Assembly: GCA_963989385.1 (NCBI GenBank)
Contig: OZ022506.1
Span: 66,599,434-66,663,433 of the forward strand
DNA length: 64,000 nt
Direction of reading: 5' to 3'
From: Ctena decussata
Lineage: Eukaryota > Mollusca > Bivalvia > Lucinida > Lucinidae
Shown here: in pieces, positions 24,001-32,496 of the stretch
How the letters are laid out: every line of letters starts with the position of its first letter
How positions within the stretch are numbered: the first letter of the stretch is position 1
Made by a program: the position numbers and the translations under genes
The notes under the pieces: model-generated
The model's database searches: none
Seen by the model: only the letters and a program-made list of their open reading frames with translations
What the model was told of the DNA's origin: nothing

Positions 24001-27000
24001 CCCGCCCACTCTCGTCAAAGCATTTATAGGTCACTCTGACCTTCATTTCATGACTCAGTGATGTTGTCTTATACTGTGAGTACTAGTATGTAGATATTCA
24101 TCATACCTGGAATAATGGTACCATCTTTCACTGCAGATGACCACACATGTCCCCCACCAAAAGGAGCCCCGGTAGCTCAGTGGGTTAAGCGCTGGCCTAC
24201 TGATCTAGCAGACCAGGTTCGATCCCCGCTTGAGACGAGAATCTTTCATACCGTAAACGGGGTTCCATTGCACACAGCCTTTCATTATCACCGTCCCATT
24301 GTTATGATATGACTGAAATACTGTTGAAAAAGACGTAAAATCGCAAGTGATCCATCCCTCAAAGGTGTGAGGGACATATTGGTTTCAGTGCGATGTTTCA
24401 GGGTGACAGTTTGAACCCACCATATTTCTTGACTCAATGGGTGGACATTTATCAAACTTGCGTGGATACATCAGTTGAACAAACCAAAGAGATGATAAGG
24501 TTTAGCTTTGAATCTATTTTCAAGGTCACAAGAGGCCTCAGGCTGGAAAATTTTGTGTGTCCGCGTGACAGTTTCTTGTATCCATGATATCTCTTGAACC
24601 AATGAATGGAATTTCACCAAACTTGTATGGATATATTATTGGGACAAGTTTTAGAGCTGGTTAGATTTTGGTGACCTTGACCTAAATTCAAGATCACAGG
24701 ATGACACAATGTGAAAAATGTCACAAAAATTGATATATCTCCTGAGTCATTGGTTTCATTCCCACAAAAATTGCACAGATTTCGGACAATCTCAAGAGTT
24801 GATTACGTTTTTGTGATTTTGACCCATTTACAAGGTCAAATACCAACTTACAAATTTTACTTTTTCCAAAAATATGATATTTCTTGAACTAATAAAAACA
24901 TTCATCAGTCTATGTGTACATCTTTGTTACAGGTTGAAGACGTGTTGAGCTTTTGGTGACCTTGACCTCATTTTCAAGGTCATAGCCTTGTATGTAGTAT
25001 ATGTTCTGAACATGTGGATGATTTTTTTCCAAACTTGCATAGATATATCATTTTAACAAGCTTAAAAAATGTTTGGTAACCGTGACCTCATTTTCAAGGT
25101 CACGGGAGGGCTTAATAAAACTGATATATCTCTTAAGCCCTTGGGTTGCTCGCTTCTCACAACACTCGCATAGATATAAGTTGGGACAGTCCCCAGAGTT
25201 GACTGTGATTTGGTGACCATGTCCCCATTATCAAGATCAGTAGCCAACTGACAAATGCTAAATATTCCCGGGAAAATGATATTTATGAACCAATGGATAC
25301 ATATTAATCAGTCTTCCATGGATATATCATTTTTACAGGTATAAGGCATGTTTAGCTTTTGGTGACCCTGGCCCCTTTTATACGATCATATTCTTGAAAA
25401 TAAAATATTTTTTTAACCAGATGAAGGATTTTCTGTAATTTTGCACAGAGGTATCATTGAGACAAGCTTAAGAGCTTGTTAGATTTTGATACCCTTGACC
25501 CCATTTTCGATAGCCTTGACCCCATTTTCAATGTCATCGAGGCATTTTCTATTTTCACTAAGGCTATATTTCTCGAGCCAGAAACAATAATATAAGCAGA
25601 CTTGTATGGATATATAACGATGACAAGCAGGAGAGATGAAGAGATTTTGGTAAGCTTGACTGCGTTTCTAAGGTTACAGAGGGATTTCAATGCTTTTAAA
25701 TGTACTGACATCTTTAGAACAAACTGGTAGATTATATCAACATAACAATGAAAAGGTGGGAATGCACTCATGTGGGATTAGTGATGGGAATCGACTGGTG
25801 GGGGACATCAATTTTTCTCTGAAAATTCTTTTAGTTCTATTTGTATCTCTTTGTAACCATGAGAGCGAGGCACCTATTAGGCACATTTAGTTGTCCTTTG
25901 AAAACTCCTGTTGACTCTGAGTATATTTAATCTCGATCAATCAGGGTTCGAGGTTATAAAACTTGAGAATAAACTCAAACTCAAAATAAAGCACACTGAT
26001 TGGCTGCTTCCGTGCTCGGAAGCAGCCAATCAATGCGCTTTATTTTGAGTTTGAGAATGTACTCCAGTTTTATAACCTCTGGGCCTGATCTGATTATAAA
26101 AAATTTGGACTGAAATATATGCCACAGCAAACACATAGACACTGCCATTCCATTATCAGTTGTCTGACAAATCACCCGATGAAAAAATCAACCCGGTTCT
26201 AGTGAGGGGTCAGAACTTATTTTTTTTTTATTCAGAAATATGGAAAGTTATCCCTACATTATCCCTGTTACTCCTTCTTATCCAGAGCCCTGTAAATAAT
26301 ATTTCAGGGAGGAGACGCTGATACAAATGGAGCTGTAGCCGGTGCTCTTCTTGGTTGTAAACTACAGAAAACAAGCAGACTACCAGCCAGCTGGTATAAC
26401 AACTTGAAACACAGACCCTGGCTCAATGAACAGATAACTGGGTAAGTAGACGTGCTTACATATATCCTGCATCAGAACTTCAGATAAGAAGGGATAATTT
26501 AGGATAATTTCAGCACATTTTTTTAATATTCCTCATATTCAAACGTGTTATGACTCCTCATTAGAATTTAAGGAGTAAATACACTTCAGGAACTGACTGA
26601 ATCAGATCCCAAACCATATTCCCAACATCAAAGGGAAATATTGACAAAGACATCCCAACAAACAATAAATTACAAGTGATAAGCCGAGTCAGCAGCTCTT
26701 TCCCAAGTAGTTGGCGACTCAGCTATCTTTAATTTAGACCAACGGAAGGGTTAAAATGAAAAAAATAAGTTAAACAGCACCGAACATAACACAAATGCTA
26801 CCGCAACGAAAGTACCGCCTTGGGACGGTCAGTATTAACTACTGGGGGGTTTAAACCGGTTTTACTGGGCCCAAACCTTCACCCTCACCCTCCGCCGCGG
26901 TGCACACAATCAGTTGGTAGTTCGGCTCATATGGAGATCCCCTAACTCATCAGTGAGTCATCACGGGTAACGTGTGTCAACGTGACAGTTCTAACGAGGG

Positions 27001-28788
27001 GTAACACGATAGGTTTTATGAAGATCGATTGATTGATTGATTGATTTGATGCTTAACGTCCATGGTAAACAGCTATGGTCATGTTGCGACGGTCAGTTAA
27101 CCTAACCTCACTATTCCTGGGCAGACTTAGACCTCCTAAGCGGTTAACCAGTACTAAGTGCACATACTTTCGCCAGTAACTGACAACTGCCCTTCTTAAA
27201 TCAGCGGAAGGAGAAACGAAAGTATGTGGCCAAACCGGGTTTCGGACCCAGGACCTCTGACTTATGAGTCAGGTGCCCTACCGATTGCGCTACGCGGCCT
27301 CAGAATTATCCACAAAACTCCACCTTTTCTGGAGCTCTGCTACACGTTCCCAGATGAAGCTGGGCATATGCAATCTGTTCAGGGTCATGGCTACCAGCAG
27401 TTAATCTACATAGAGAACCAATTAATGAAGTAGTATTTTGATTTCTCACAGCATCGCAGGTGCTATTGGCTAGCGCAAATTAACCTGCCTTTCTCAACAT
27501 GGCAATAGAATTTTGAATTTGAGTGATCCTTACTTGATTGTGCATGCTTGAATCTTGCGGAGGACACATCTTTTCACTGTGTGTTACCTTTCTGTGAAAT
27601 TTCATTGAATTCTCCATGGTGGTTTTGTGTAACCATGGTGACACAGTCTTAATTCTGATCCCTGACTGTGATTTTGATTGCGGGAACACAAACTCTTACT
27701 TAAACTTTCTCATGCCTGACTTTTCTTTAAAGCTGCATGAAATTTCCTTTTTGTAGTTTTGAACAATTGCTGAAATACAATTTGAATTTGACTGTGACCT
27801 TGACCTTGGGAACTTGGTGGTGGGAACCTAAAACTTGTGCCTACTAAGTTCAATGAAATGACATACAACTATGTAGTTTTTCAGTAATTGCAGACATAGT
27901 TAGACCTTCGATTCCTGAGTGTGACATTGACCTTGAGGAGAGAAACTTCAATCTAAAAACTTGTATGACACACTTTCTCATTTTGCCTTATCTTTCTCTA
28001 TGGTTTTGTCAGATTTGCGTCAGAAGTACTTTGAGTATTAAATCAGGGAGTCACAATTTGATTGTTGACCTTTACTGTGGCCTTGATATTGGCTGTGGGA
28101 ACTTAATTCTTGCACATTCGTATATCTTCCCATTATACTGTGCCTCACTCTGAAGTTTGATCCAGTGTAACTTCTGTAGCTTTTGGTTAACTGCTAACAC
28201 ATACTTTCCCTTTGACTTGATGTGACCTTGACCTTGAAATCCGAATTTTGCATATGGCATACCTTCTTATTATGGTTTACCTGTCTATGTTTGATTTAGT
28301 TGGCATTTATTCCCAGATTGTGATCTTGATCTTCTGCATGGGAACCTAATTCTTGTGCGTGACATCCCTCTGATTATGTTGTACCTCCTAGTGAAGTTTG
28401 ATCAAATTTGTTTCAGTAGCTTTTGCGTGTTGAACACAAAATTTAACCTTTGATTGTGACCTTGACCTTGCTATATGGGAACATAAATTTTACACATGAC
28501 ATATCCTCTCATTACGGCTTACTTTTCTTTGCATTTTAAATAAAGTTTTCAGCAGTTTAAGATTAATCGCAGACTCTCCATTTGCAATGAAAATGAACAG
28601 GTGGACAGACCGATTGTGCATTTTAATATGCCACCACAAGTTCCTTTGAGCTATAAAAATGCAGCCTATAATATGTAATATGATTAGATATTTTTGTTCA
28701 GGCCAATACTTCTTTTTTCTTTCATTTTTTCAGGTATCTTGAAGTATTTCGAGGCATGTACAGAAAGAAACAGACAAGATTTTTATAA
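9343..28788 (+). CDS. ADP-ribosylglycohydrolase (DraG/ARH family), eight-exon gene
   Basis: Exons 9343-9762, 15064-15207, 16136-16279, 19448-19602, 20894-21050, 23362-23520, 26308-26441 and 28734-28788 join with phases 0,0,0,2,0,0,2 into 455 codons ending in TAA. All introns are GT-AG. The family hydrolyses ADP-ribose linkages on proteins or small molecules with bound Mg2+. Seen here: GQCIGDAIG with Glu131; GDWTDDSDQ (Thr169, Asp170, Asp171); NGGVMR (252-257); THADPR (283-288); GGDADTNGAV (Asp396, Asp398, Thr399). These match the metal ligands known from ARH proteins, so the enzyme is probably active. Residues 1-105 are charged, His/Gln-rich and probably disordered, with no signal peptide, so a cytosolic or nuclear location is inferred. 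The 455 residues exceed the roughly 360 of animal ARH1/ARH3 because of this tail. Substrate cannot be told from sequence. The GDWTDDSD motif resembles bacterial and protist members more than ARH1-3. Confidence 0.93.
10401..10749. repeat. 173-bp tandem duplication
   Basis: The unit starting GTAAGAGGAAATTTTATTTG at 10401 is repeated from 10574 with few differences, ending TTCTTGGCAAAACG in both. This is a recent local duplication in intron 1. Confidence 0.9.
10888..11838. mobile_element. Decayed mariner-like element
   Basis: The left end CAAGGGTCATCCAATAAGTC and the right end GACTTATTGGATGACCCTCG are inverted, and each is flanked by TA, the Tc1/mariner target. The 951-bp length is in the range of mariner elements. 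No intact transposase frame remains. The reading frames inside are short and unrecognised, so it is either a degraded copy or a non-autonomous derivative. Confidence 0.75.
12831..12925. repeat. Short inverted-repeat element
   Basis: CCTACCCTCGTAACCA at 12831-12846 is perfectly inverted at 12910-12925. The 63-bp centre is AT-rich. It could be a tiny MITE. Confidence 0.7.
13486..13551. repeat. 66-bp hairpin
   Basis: TTAACATTTACCAGGTCCC at the left pairs with GGGACCTGGCAAATGTTAA at the right with one mismatch. The loop is GC-richer than its surroundings. Confidence 0.7.
15064..15207 (+). CDS. Hydrolase exon 2 (residues 141-188)
   Basis: Follows TTTTGCAG and precedes GTAAAC; 144 nt, phase 0 on both sides. 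It codes KGDWTDDSDQMILIM, the most diagnostic ARH/DraG motif, in which Thr169-Asp170-Asp171 supply metal ligands. Confidence 0.93.
15208..16135 (+). other. Hydrolase intron 2
   Basis: 928 bp with no repeat or gene recognised. It ends TTTGTTTATGTATAG. Confidence 0.8.
16136..16279 (+). CDS. Hydrolase exon 3 (residues 189-236)
   Basis: 144 nt, phase 0 on both sides, donor GTAGGT. It codes DFAKRLLHWSRYGF and GLGIGHTTYTT. The latter corresponds to the G-x-G-x-TT segment that precedes the substrate loop in this family. Confidence 0.92.
17030..18412. repeat. 1.4-kb foldback palindrome with terminal hairpins
   Basis: The left arm (about 17030-17475) and right arm (about 17895-18412) are imperfect inverted copies around a 0.4-kb centre. 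Each arm ends in its own hairpin, with TATCGAAGTATAAACTA and its complement enclosing GGGTCGC...GCGACTC and a loop of AACCCC(TT)CGGGGTT. These occupy 17030-17143 and 18295-18411, with a third partial copy at 18210-18290. Matching inner markers include CCAATCTGATTGGGCGTAGG on the right and its complement near 17315. There is no coding sequence. Confidence 0.8.
19189..19424. mobile_element. GAGCCGCGACACG hairpin element, copy A
   Basis: The outer ends GAGCCGCGACACGAGAAAAC and GTTTTCTCGTGTCGCGGCTC are perfectly inverted. The inner arms (CAGACTCAGATCAGCCTGGG and complement) pair almost throughout, leaving a loop of about 40 nt around GGGTAGCTAAG. A single-stranded copy would fold into one hairpin of about 236 nt. 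Seven copies are in this window. No transposase is encoded. The element ends 23 bp before exon 4 of the hydrolase. Confidence 0.88.
19448..19602 (+). CDS. Hydrolase exon 4 (residues 237-288, codon 288 split)
   Basis: 155 nt, enters in phase 0 and leaves in phase 2 with CCA AG|GTAAGA. It codes NGGVMRTSILG and ITTHADPR, two conserved active-site segments. Splitting Arg288 (AG|A) fits exon 5 exactly. Confidence 0.93.
19603..20893 (+). other. Hydrolase intron 4
   Basis: 1.29 kb, containing a 134-bp hairpin at 19893-20026. The acceptor is TTTTTGTGTCATTGCAG. Confidence 0.8.
19893..20026. repeat. 134-bp hairpin (MITE-like)
   Basis: AAAATTGTCATTTGGGGTGG pairs with the complementary strand ending GACAATTTT. 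The pairing runs through TAATCGTCGGTTTTATGGTC and CGTTTTACGGC to a short loop at GCTCCGCTAGCGC. A single copy was seen. Confidence 0.75.
20894..21050 (+). CDS. Hydrolase exon 5 (residues 288-340)
   Basis: 157 nt. The first base completes Arg288, then CQASVVAVCVAIALML continues the helix after THADPRC that is typical of the family. It ends TAT CAA|GTATGT, phase 0. The donor is the first unit of an (ATGT)n microsatellite. Confidence 0.92.
21051..21085. repeat. (GTAT)n microsatellite at a splice donor
   Basis: About eight perfect GTAT units start at the exon 5 boundary. Each repeats the donor consensus GTATGT. Confidence 0.95.
21526..21757. mobile_element. GAGCCGCGACACG hairpin element, copy B
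   Basis: Outer ends TGATCCGCGACACGACAAAC and CTCGTGTCGCGGCTC. The inner arms GACTCAGATCAGCCTGGG and CCCAGGCTGGTCTGAGTC are inverted. It lies in hydrolase intron 5. Confidence 0.85.
22211..22381 (+). mobile_element. SINE family A body, 5'-truncated
   Basis: Matches the family A body in plus orientation from TTCCTTCTGCTGATTCAAG through GGTTAACCGCTTAGG to GACCATAGCTGTTTGCGT, then (ACA)n. The tRNA head is missing. Confidence 0.8.
22648..22710 (+). other. tRNA-like head of a possible composite SINE
   Basis: CGCCTTGGTCGAGTGCTATGGC resembles a box A region, and AGGCTCGAACTCC resembles box B. It lies 140 bp upstream of a family A body and may be a different head joined to that body. It could equally be chance resemblance. 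Confidence 0.35.
22849..23038 (+). mobile_element. SINE family A body, second truncated copy
   Basis: Starts TTTCTCCTTCTGCTGATTAA and keeps GGTTAACCGCTTAGGTGGT, TGCCCAGGAATAGTGTGG and CATGACCATAGCTGTTTAC. It ends in (ACA)n instead of the usual (TCAA)n. Confidence 0.8.
23362..23520 (+). CDS. Hydrolase exon 6 (residues 341-393)
   Basis: 159 nt, phase 0 on both sides, acceptor TGTATTCACAG, donor GTAAGT. It codes GYTFKCLGAGFWAL and ALTEIVMN. These correspond to the conserved helix pair (Y/F-x-C-x-G-A-x-W) that leads into the second metal-binding motif. Confidence 0.92.
23573..23750. mobile_element. MITE with TACAGTCAAACCTG ends, copy 3
   Basis: Begins GTACAGTCAAACCTGTCTTG and keeps the interior block CTCATTTGCACTGT shared with copy 1. 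The right end ATGCAGGTTTGG is decayed. Confidence 0.6.
24163..24345 (+). mobile_element. tRNA-headed SINE, family B, plus strand
   Basis: Head GGAGCCCCGGTAGCTCAGTG with box A TAGCTCAGTGGGTTAAGC and box B GGTTCGATCCCCG. The body has GTAAACGGGGTTCCATTGCA and CTGAAATACTGTTGAAAAAG. It matches the minus-strand copy at 1401-1579. It is not called a tRNA gene because the acceptor arm does not close and the body is shared with the other copy. Confidence 0.82.
24370..25690. repeat. Tandem array with inverted TGACCTTGA / TCAAGGTCA in each unit (T4)
   Basis: About eight diverged units of roughly 150-180 bp share ATGATATCTCTTGAACCAAT, AAACTTGTATGGATATATCA and a palindromic core of TGACCTTGACC, about 8 bp, then TTCAAGGTCA. 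Clear cores sit near 24672, 24957 and 25079, with weaker ones near 25215, 25360, 25500 and 25650. Confidence 0.8.
25950..26079. repeat. 130-bp hairpin (MITE-like)
   Basis: GAGGTTATAAAACTTGAGAA pairs with the right end GTTTTATAACCTC. The pairing continues through CTCAAACTCAAAATAAAGC and GATTGGCTGCTTCCG to a loop of TGCT. It is nearly perfect over both arms. Confidence 0.85.
26308..26441 (+). CDS. Hydrolase exon 7 (residues 394-438, codon 438 split)
   Basis: 134 nt, enters in phase 0 and leaves in phase 2 (ACT GG|GTAAGT). It starts directly with GGDADTNGAVAGALLG, the second metal-binding motif (Asp396, Asp398, Thr399), then LPASWYNNL and the closing helix. Confidence 0.93.
26570..26995 (-). 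mobile_element. 3' tail of the nested reverse-transcriptase element, copy 1
   Basis: On the minus strand this matches the untranslated tail that follows the reverse transcriptase fragment at 50440-50835 and the free copy at 43190-43675. Shared blocks include GGGTGAGGGTGAAGGTTTGG, AAACCCCCCAGTAGTTA and CTGACTCGGCTTATCACTTG. No coding part is present, so it is a strongly 5'-truncated insertion. Confidence 0.75.
27025..27296 (-). mobile_element. tRNA-headed SINE, family A, copy 2
   Basis: Same head and body as the 6572 copy on the minus strand, with the (TCAA)n tail side at 27028-27043. The head end reads GGCCGCGTAGCGCAATCGG and lacks the outer CCG. No convincing target duplication was found. 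Confidence 0.85.
27275..27446. repeat. 170-bp segment duplicated at 29757-29933
   Basis: From the SINE head end (GTGCCCTACCGATTGCGCTA) into flanking DNA up to TAGTATTTTGATTTCT, this is almost identical to 29757-29933 in the same orientation; one visible change is CCAGATG to CCGGATG. Confidence 0.9.
27740..28600. repeat. Tandem array with TGACCTTGACCTTG motifs (T5)
   Basis: About five units of around 170 bp share ATTGTGACCTTGACCTT, GGGAACYTAATTCTTGC and ATGACATAYCTYCTCATTAT. The recurrent TGACCTTGACCTT reads as tandem AGGTCA half-sites on the other strand. It lies in hydrolase intron 7. Confidence 0.75.
28734..28788 (+). CDS. Hydrolase exon 8 (residues 438-455 and stop)
   Basis: One base completes Gly438, followed by YLEVFRGMYRKKQTRFL and TAA (28786-28788). 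The basic C-terminus is short. The first possible AATAAA polyadenylation signal noticed downstream is at 29657-29662, but its use is unproven. Confidence 0.85.
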
Positions 28789-29700
28789 TAACAAGAAATG
28801 TGTCCACTAGTATGAGATGTCCACGTCTTTTTGTTTTATCGTTTAAAAGAAATTTAAGCTAGGCTGGAAGTATATGAGACCCAAAGACCTACATGGCGAG
28901 GGCATTAATCAGTATTTGACTCGCATCACATGAAATGGTAGCATAATGGTAGCATTGCAGTATGCTGTGACCCTCTGCAGAACAACCTTAAAGGGGGCTC
29001 CAACCAAGAGCAACATCATATTTTTGTGGCGAAACATAAATTGTTAAGGCTCCACATTACAAAATGTTGTAGCCTCTACGTAAAACTGCCGCTTTTAGGC
29101 ATTTTAAGGGAATGGGTACATCCAAAGCCTTTTTGCTATTTTTCCCAAGGGGAACAACTTGCTTAACTACCTGTTTGCCTTCCTGGGCAATAATACCTTT
29201 CCAAAATGGAGTCTACTCTGAATTGCGTTTATAGTTTTTGCTGAAAAATTGAGCAGCTGCAAAAGCTTCTCACATTTTTGGCAAAACAAAGCATTTGTTT
29301 TCATAATACAACTGAAAATTTTACTTCTCGTTAACTAATGACGTAGTTAGTTTTGAACAAATGGGCCAAGGTCTCCTACTCCAGAGGATTTGATCTGAGT
29401 CCAGCTCAGGCCATAGTTTTCTTTAAGCTTTTGGATTATTTCCTCCCCCGCATATGCCAAGAACAGCCAATTTGTTGAAAGGGTTGTGAAACTTGAACTT
29501 CTCCAATTTAATCCTATCCTACTCTGGCTAAAAATAAGCAAATTCATATAAATCAAATGACTTTTTCCTGAATCCTTTTTGGATAATATTTATGATATTT
29601 ATGATTTTGCTGTAAGTATTTTTGTATGTGATCAGATACAAATGAAAACAAGTTTAAATAAAAGTTATACCATCCTTTCCAGAAAACGTCAACTTTTGTG
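28789..29700. other. Downstream flank of the hydrolase gene
   Basis: Probable 3' untranslated region followed by repeat-like sequence. AGAAATGTGTCCACTAGTAT at 28794 resembles the starts of other dispersed repeats (37350, 43110). AATAAA occurs at 29657. No second gene. Confidence 0.45.
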
Positions 29701-29756
29701 GAGAAACATAAATTGTTAAGGCTCCACAGGTGCCCTGCCGATTGCGTTAAGGCTCC

Positions 29757-29933
29757 ACAGGTGCCCTACCGATTGCGCTACGCGGCCTCAGAATTATCCA
29801 CAAAACTCCACCTTTTCTGGAGCTCTGCTACACGTTCCCGGATGAAGCTGGGCATATGCAATCTGTTCAGGGTCATGGCTACCAGCAGTTAATCTACATA
29901 GAGAACCAATTAATGAAGTAGTATTTTGATTTC
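29757..29933. repeat. Second copy of the 170-bp segment
   Basis: Matches 27275-27446. It is preceded by two copies of TTAAGGCTCCACAGGTGCCC (29716 and 29749), which suggests a local rearrangement at the junction. Confidence 0.9.
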
Positions 29934-30959
29934 TTTGAAATATTGCGCAATGAGCAAGGTCTACACTGATAAGGGTGGTATAAAATAGTTACACCACGGT
30001 TTGTCCACCTGTACGGGAGATAATCCACGAGCTTTAGTGATACAAACTTATATAGATGGTATTACTATTACATAAATACTTTACATAAAGGTATTCATAA
30101 CAATTCAATACTAATGTCTAATGCAGCAACAAGGTTATTTGGTTGTCATCTTTCACATTTCTATATTGCACCGTACAATAGATGGAGATTCCGTTCAAGC
30201 TGAACAACTCTATCTGGCCAAGATAAAGTATTTTTTCTGTAACACAAAATTAGCAACACAAATGCCACACAGCCTGTGTATTGTATCCATATCAGTATAT
30301 TTTATGGCAGGTAAATACCACCACACTGACTCATATTGTATACAATGAGTCAGGCGATCCTGCCTCTCCATGGGCGTAGACTATATACTGATGGCTTTTG
30401 ACACCGGAAGTACAGCCATTATTTACCCACAATGCAACTTAACCTTCATGCAACTTTTCGCATATATGGGCACCGGGAACCAATTCCTATAGGGAACCGC
30501 GAAATTCCGAAAGGTGCAGGGAAGCTCGGGACTATCACTGTCACATGGTGCTCTTTGATTGGTTAATAATGCTGATGAGGTTGAAAGTGATGTTTTAGTG
30601 ACATGCAGAAATCAAAGTCTCCGAACAGCCACTGCATCAAATTTGGTAACAAAAGAGCACATTTACTACATAAAAGTCATCTTCCGAAATATTGTTGTTT
30701 TTGCAAACGTTTCGATTAGCTAGCATGGCGTGTGACCTCGACAATTTCTAACGATTCGAAATGACTAACAGGCAGTCATCACCATTCACAAAAACGTTGC
30801 CTTTTATTTAAGCGCATTTTATAACTATTTTAACACTGCATTAGGCAGTAAATCTTCAACAACTATATACAACTCGTCAATGTTTGACTAGCAGATATGG
30901 AAACAAAACGGGCTATAACTATTTGAGATGATATGCTTTGGATTTTTTATTTCTGTTGT
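29934..30959. other. Unassigned intergenic sequence
   Basis: No gene or repeat family recognised; only short chance frames. Confidence 0.4.
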
Positions 30960-32240
30960 GAAGCATCAATATTACGTGTTCTTATGTCCGCTTGTCTGCA
31001 GTCTTCTGGCAATAAGGTCACCTGTACAGCTGCCCACTTTGCTTACTGGTTTGTTTTGTAATTTGAAATACATGTAAAAGATAGGTAAAACAGAAGTTAG
31101 CGTTGTTTTCATTTGGGGTAGTAGTCCTCTACACAAATACTGCCAACCATAAAAATTGAAAAAATCTTCTTCTCTGAAACCATGAGGCCGAGAGCTTATA
31201 TACTTAGTATGTAGCAATGTTTAGTAGTCCCCCACATAAATCCTGCCAATCAAGCCCCTTGGGTTCCAAACTGGCCACACCCCAGGGGGTCATTTTTTAC
31301 ATAGAGCTATATAGCTTAAGAGCCTTCAAAAATCTTCTTCTCTGAAGCCATGAGACTGAGAGCTAAGATATTAAGTATTTAGCAATGTTTAGTTGTCCTC
31401 TATATAAATCCTGCCAACCATGCACCTGGGGTATATATTGGCCAAACCCAAGGGGTCATTAGCTCCCATAGACTTATAATGGGCAAACTTAAAACATCTT
31501 CTTCTCTGAAACCATGAGGTCCAGAGCTTATATACATAGTATGTAGCAATGTGTGGTAGTTCCCCACATAAACCCTGACAATAAAGCCCCTGGGTTCCAA
31601 ACTGGACACGCCCGAGGGGGTCATATGTTTAGACAGAGCTATATAGCCAAAAAATCTTGAAACATCTTCTTCTCTGAATCCATGGGGCCCGGTGCTTATA
31701 TATTTAGTATGTTGCAATGTTTATAGTGGTCCTCTACGTAAATCTTGCCAATCAAGCCCCTGGGGTCCAAACTGGCCACATCCCAGGGGGACATTTGTTT
31801 ATATAGAGCAATATAGTTAAAGAACACTCAAAAATCTTCCTCTCTGAAAACATGAAGTGGAGAGCTAAGATATTCAGTATGTAGCAATATTTAGTGGTCC
31901 TCTACATAAATCTTGCCAATCATGCCCGTGGGTTCCAAACTGGCCACCTCCCGGGGGTCATTTGTGAATATAGAACTATATGGCAAAAAATATAAAAAAG
32001 TTTTCTTCTCTTAGATCTAAAGGTCCTGAGCATTAATATTAAGTATGTAGCAATGTTTAGTGGTCTTCTACATGAATCTTGCCAACCATGCCCCTTGGAT
32101 CAAAACTTGCCATGCCCAGAGGGCAATACGGGATTGGATGGGGGGGGGGGGGGCTGGTAGCGGGGATGGGGTGTATGTGGGGGGGGTAGGTCAGATTGTT
32201 ACTCAGGTGAGCGATTCAGGGCCTCATGGCCCTCTTGTTT
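30960..32240 (+). repeat. Tandem array ending in a GGGCC hairpin (T2)
   Basis: Six or so units of about 180-200 bp share AATCTTCTTCTCTGAA, TATTTAGTATGTAGCAATGT, TCCTCTACATAAATC and CCAAACTGGCCAC. The right end has a G run, then ACTCAGGTGAGCGAT and AGGGCCTCATGGCCCT (about 32218-32233). The same terminus closes array T1, although the internal units differ. Confidence 0.8.
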
Positions 32241-32496
32241 TACAGTACCGTTATTGCGCGTCTATAACTGTCATAATTTCAGGGTTAAAAAGGTAAAAAA
32301 CTGAACAATGCTTTTTGGTGATATTTTATCATATTTCAGGGGTGTTGCATACGAATGGAAAATTGAAAAGTTACGTTTTCATGGTACATATCAAACGCAC
32401 ATTTTATAGATACATGTATGTCAAAAATGCGTTCGAATTCTGTGAAAATGCCACCGGATTTGTCACACGTGTGAACAAGGGCTTCGCAAGCGGCGC

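Larger units (their letters stand above)
23521..26307 (+). other. Hydrolase intron 6
   Basis: 2.8 kb, almost entirely repeats: a MITE (23573-23750), SINE family B (24163-24345), a tandem array rich in TGACCTTGA motifs (24370-25690) and a hairpin (25950-26079). Confidence 0.8.
26442..28733 (+). other. Hydrolase intron 7
   Basis: 2.3 kb with a retroelement 3' tail (26570-26995), a SINE (27025-27296), a segment duplicated at 29757 (27275-27446) and a tandem array (27740-28600). It ends TTTCATTTTTTCAG. Confidence 0.8.

Noticed and set aside
24172..24235. tRNA gene on the plus strand
   Set aside because: The acceptor ends do not pair, and the head with its body recurs at 1401-1579, so it is SINE family B.
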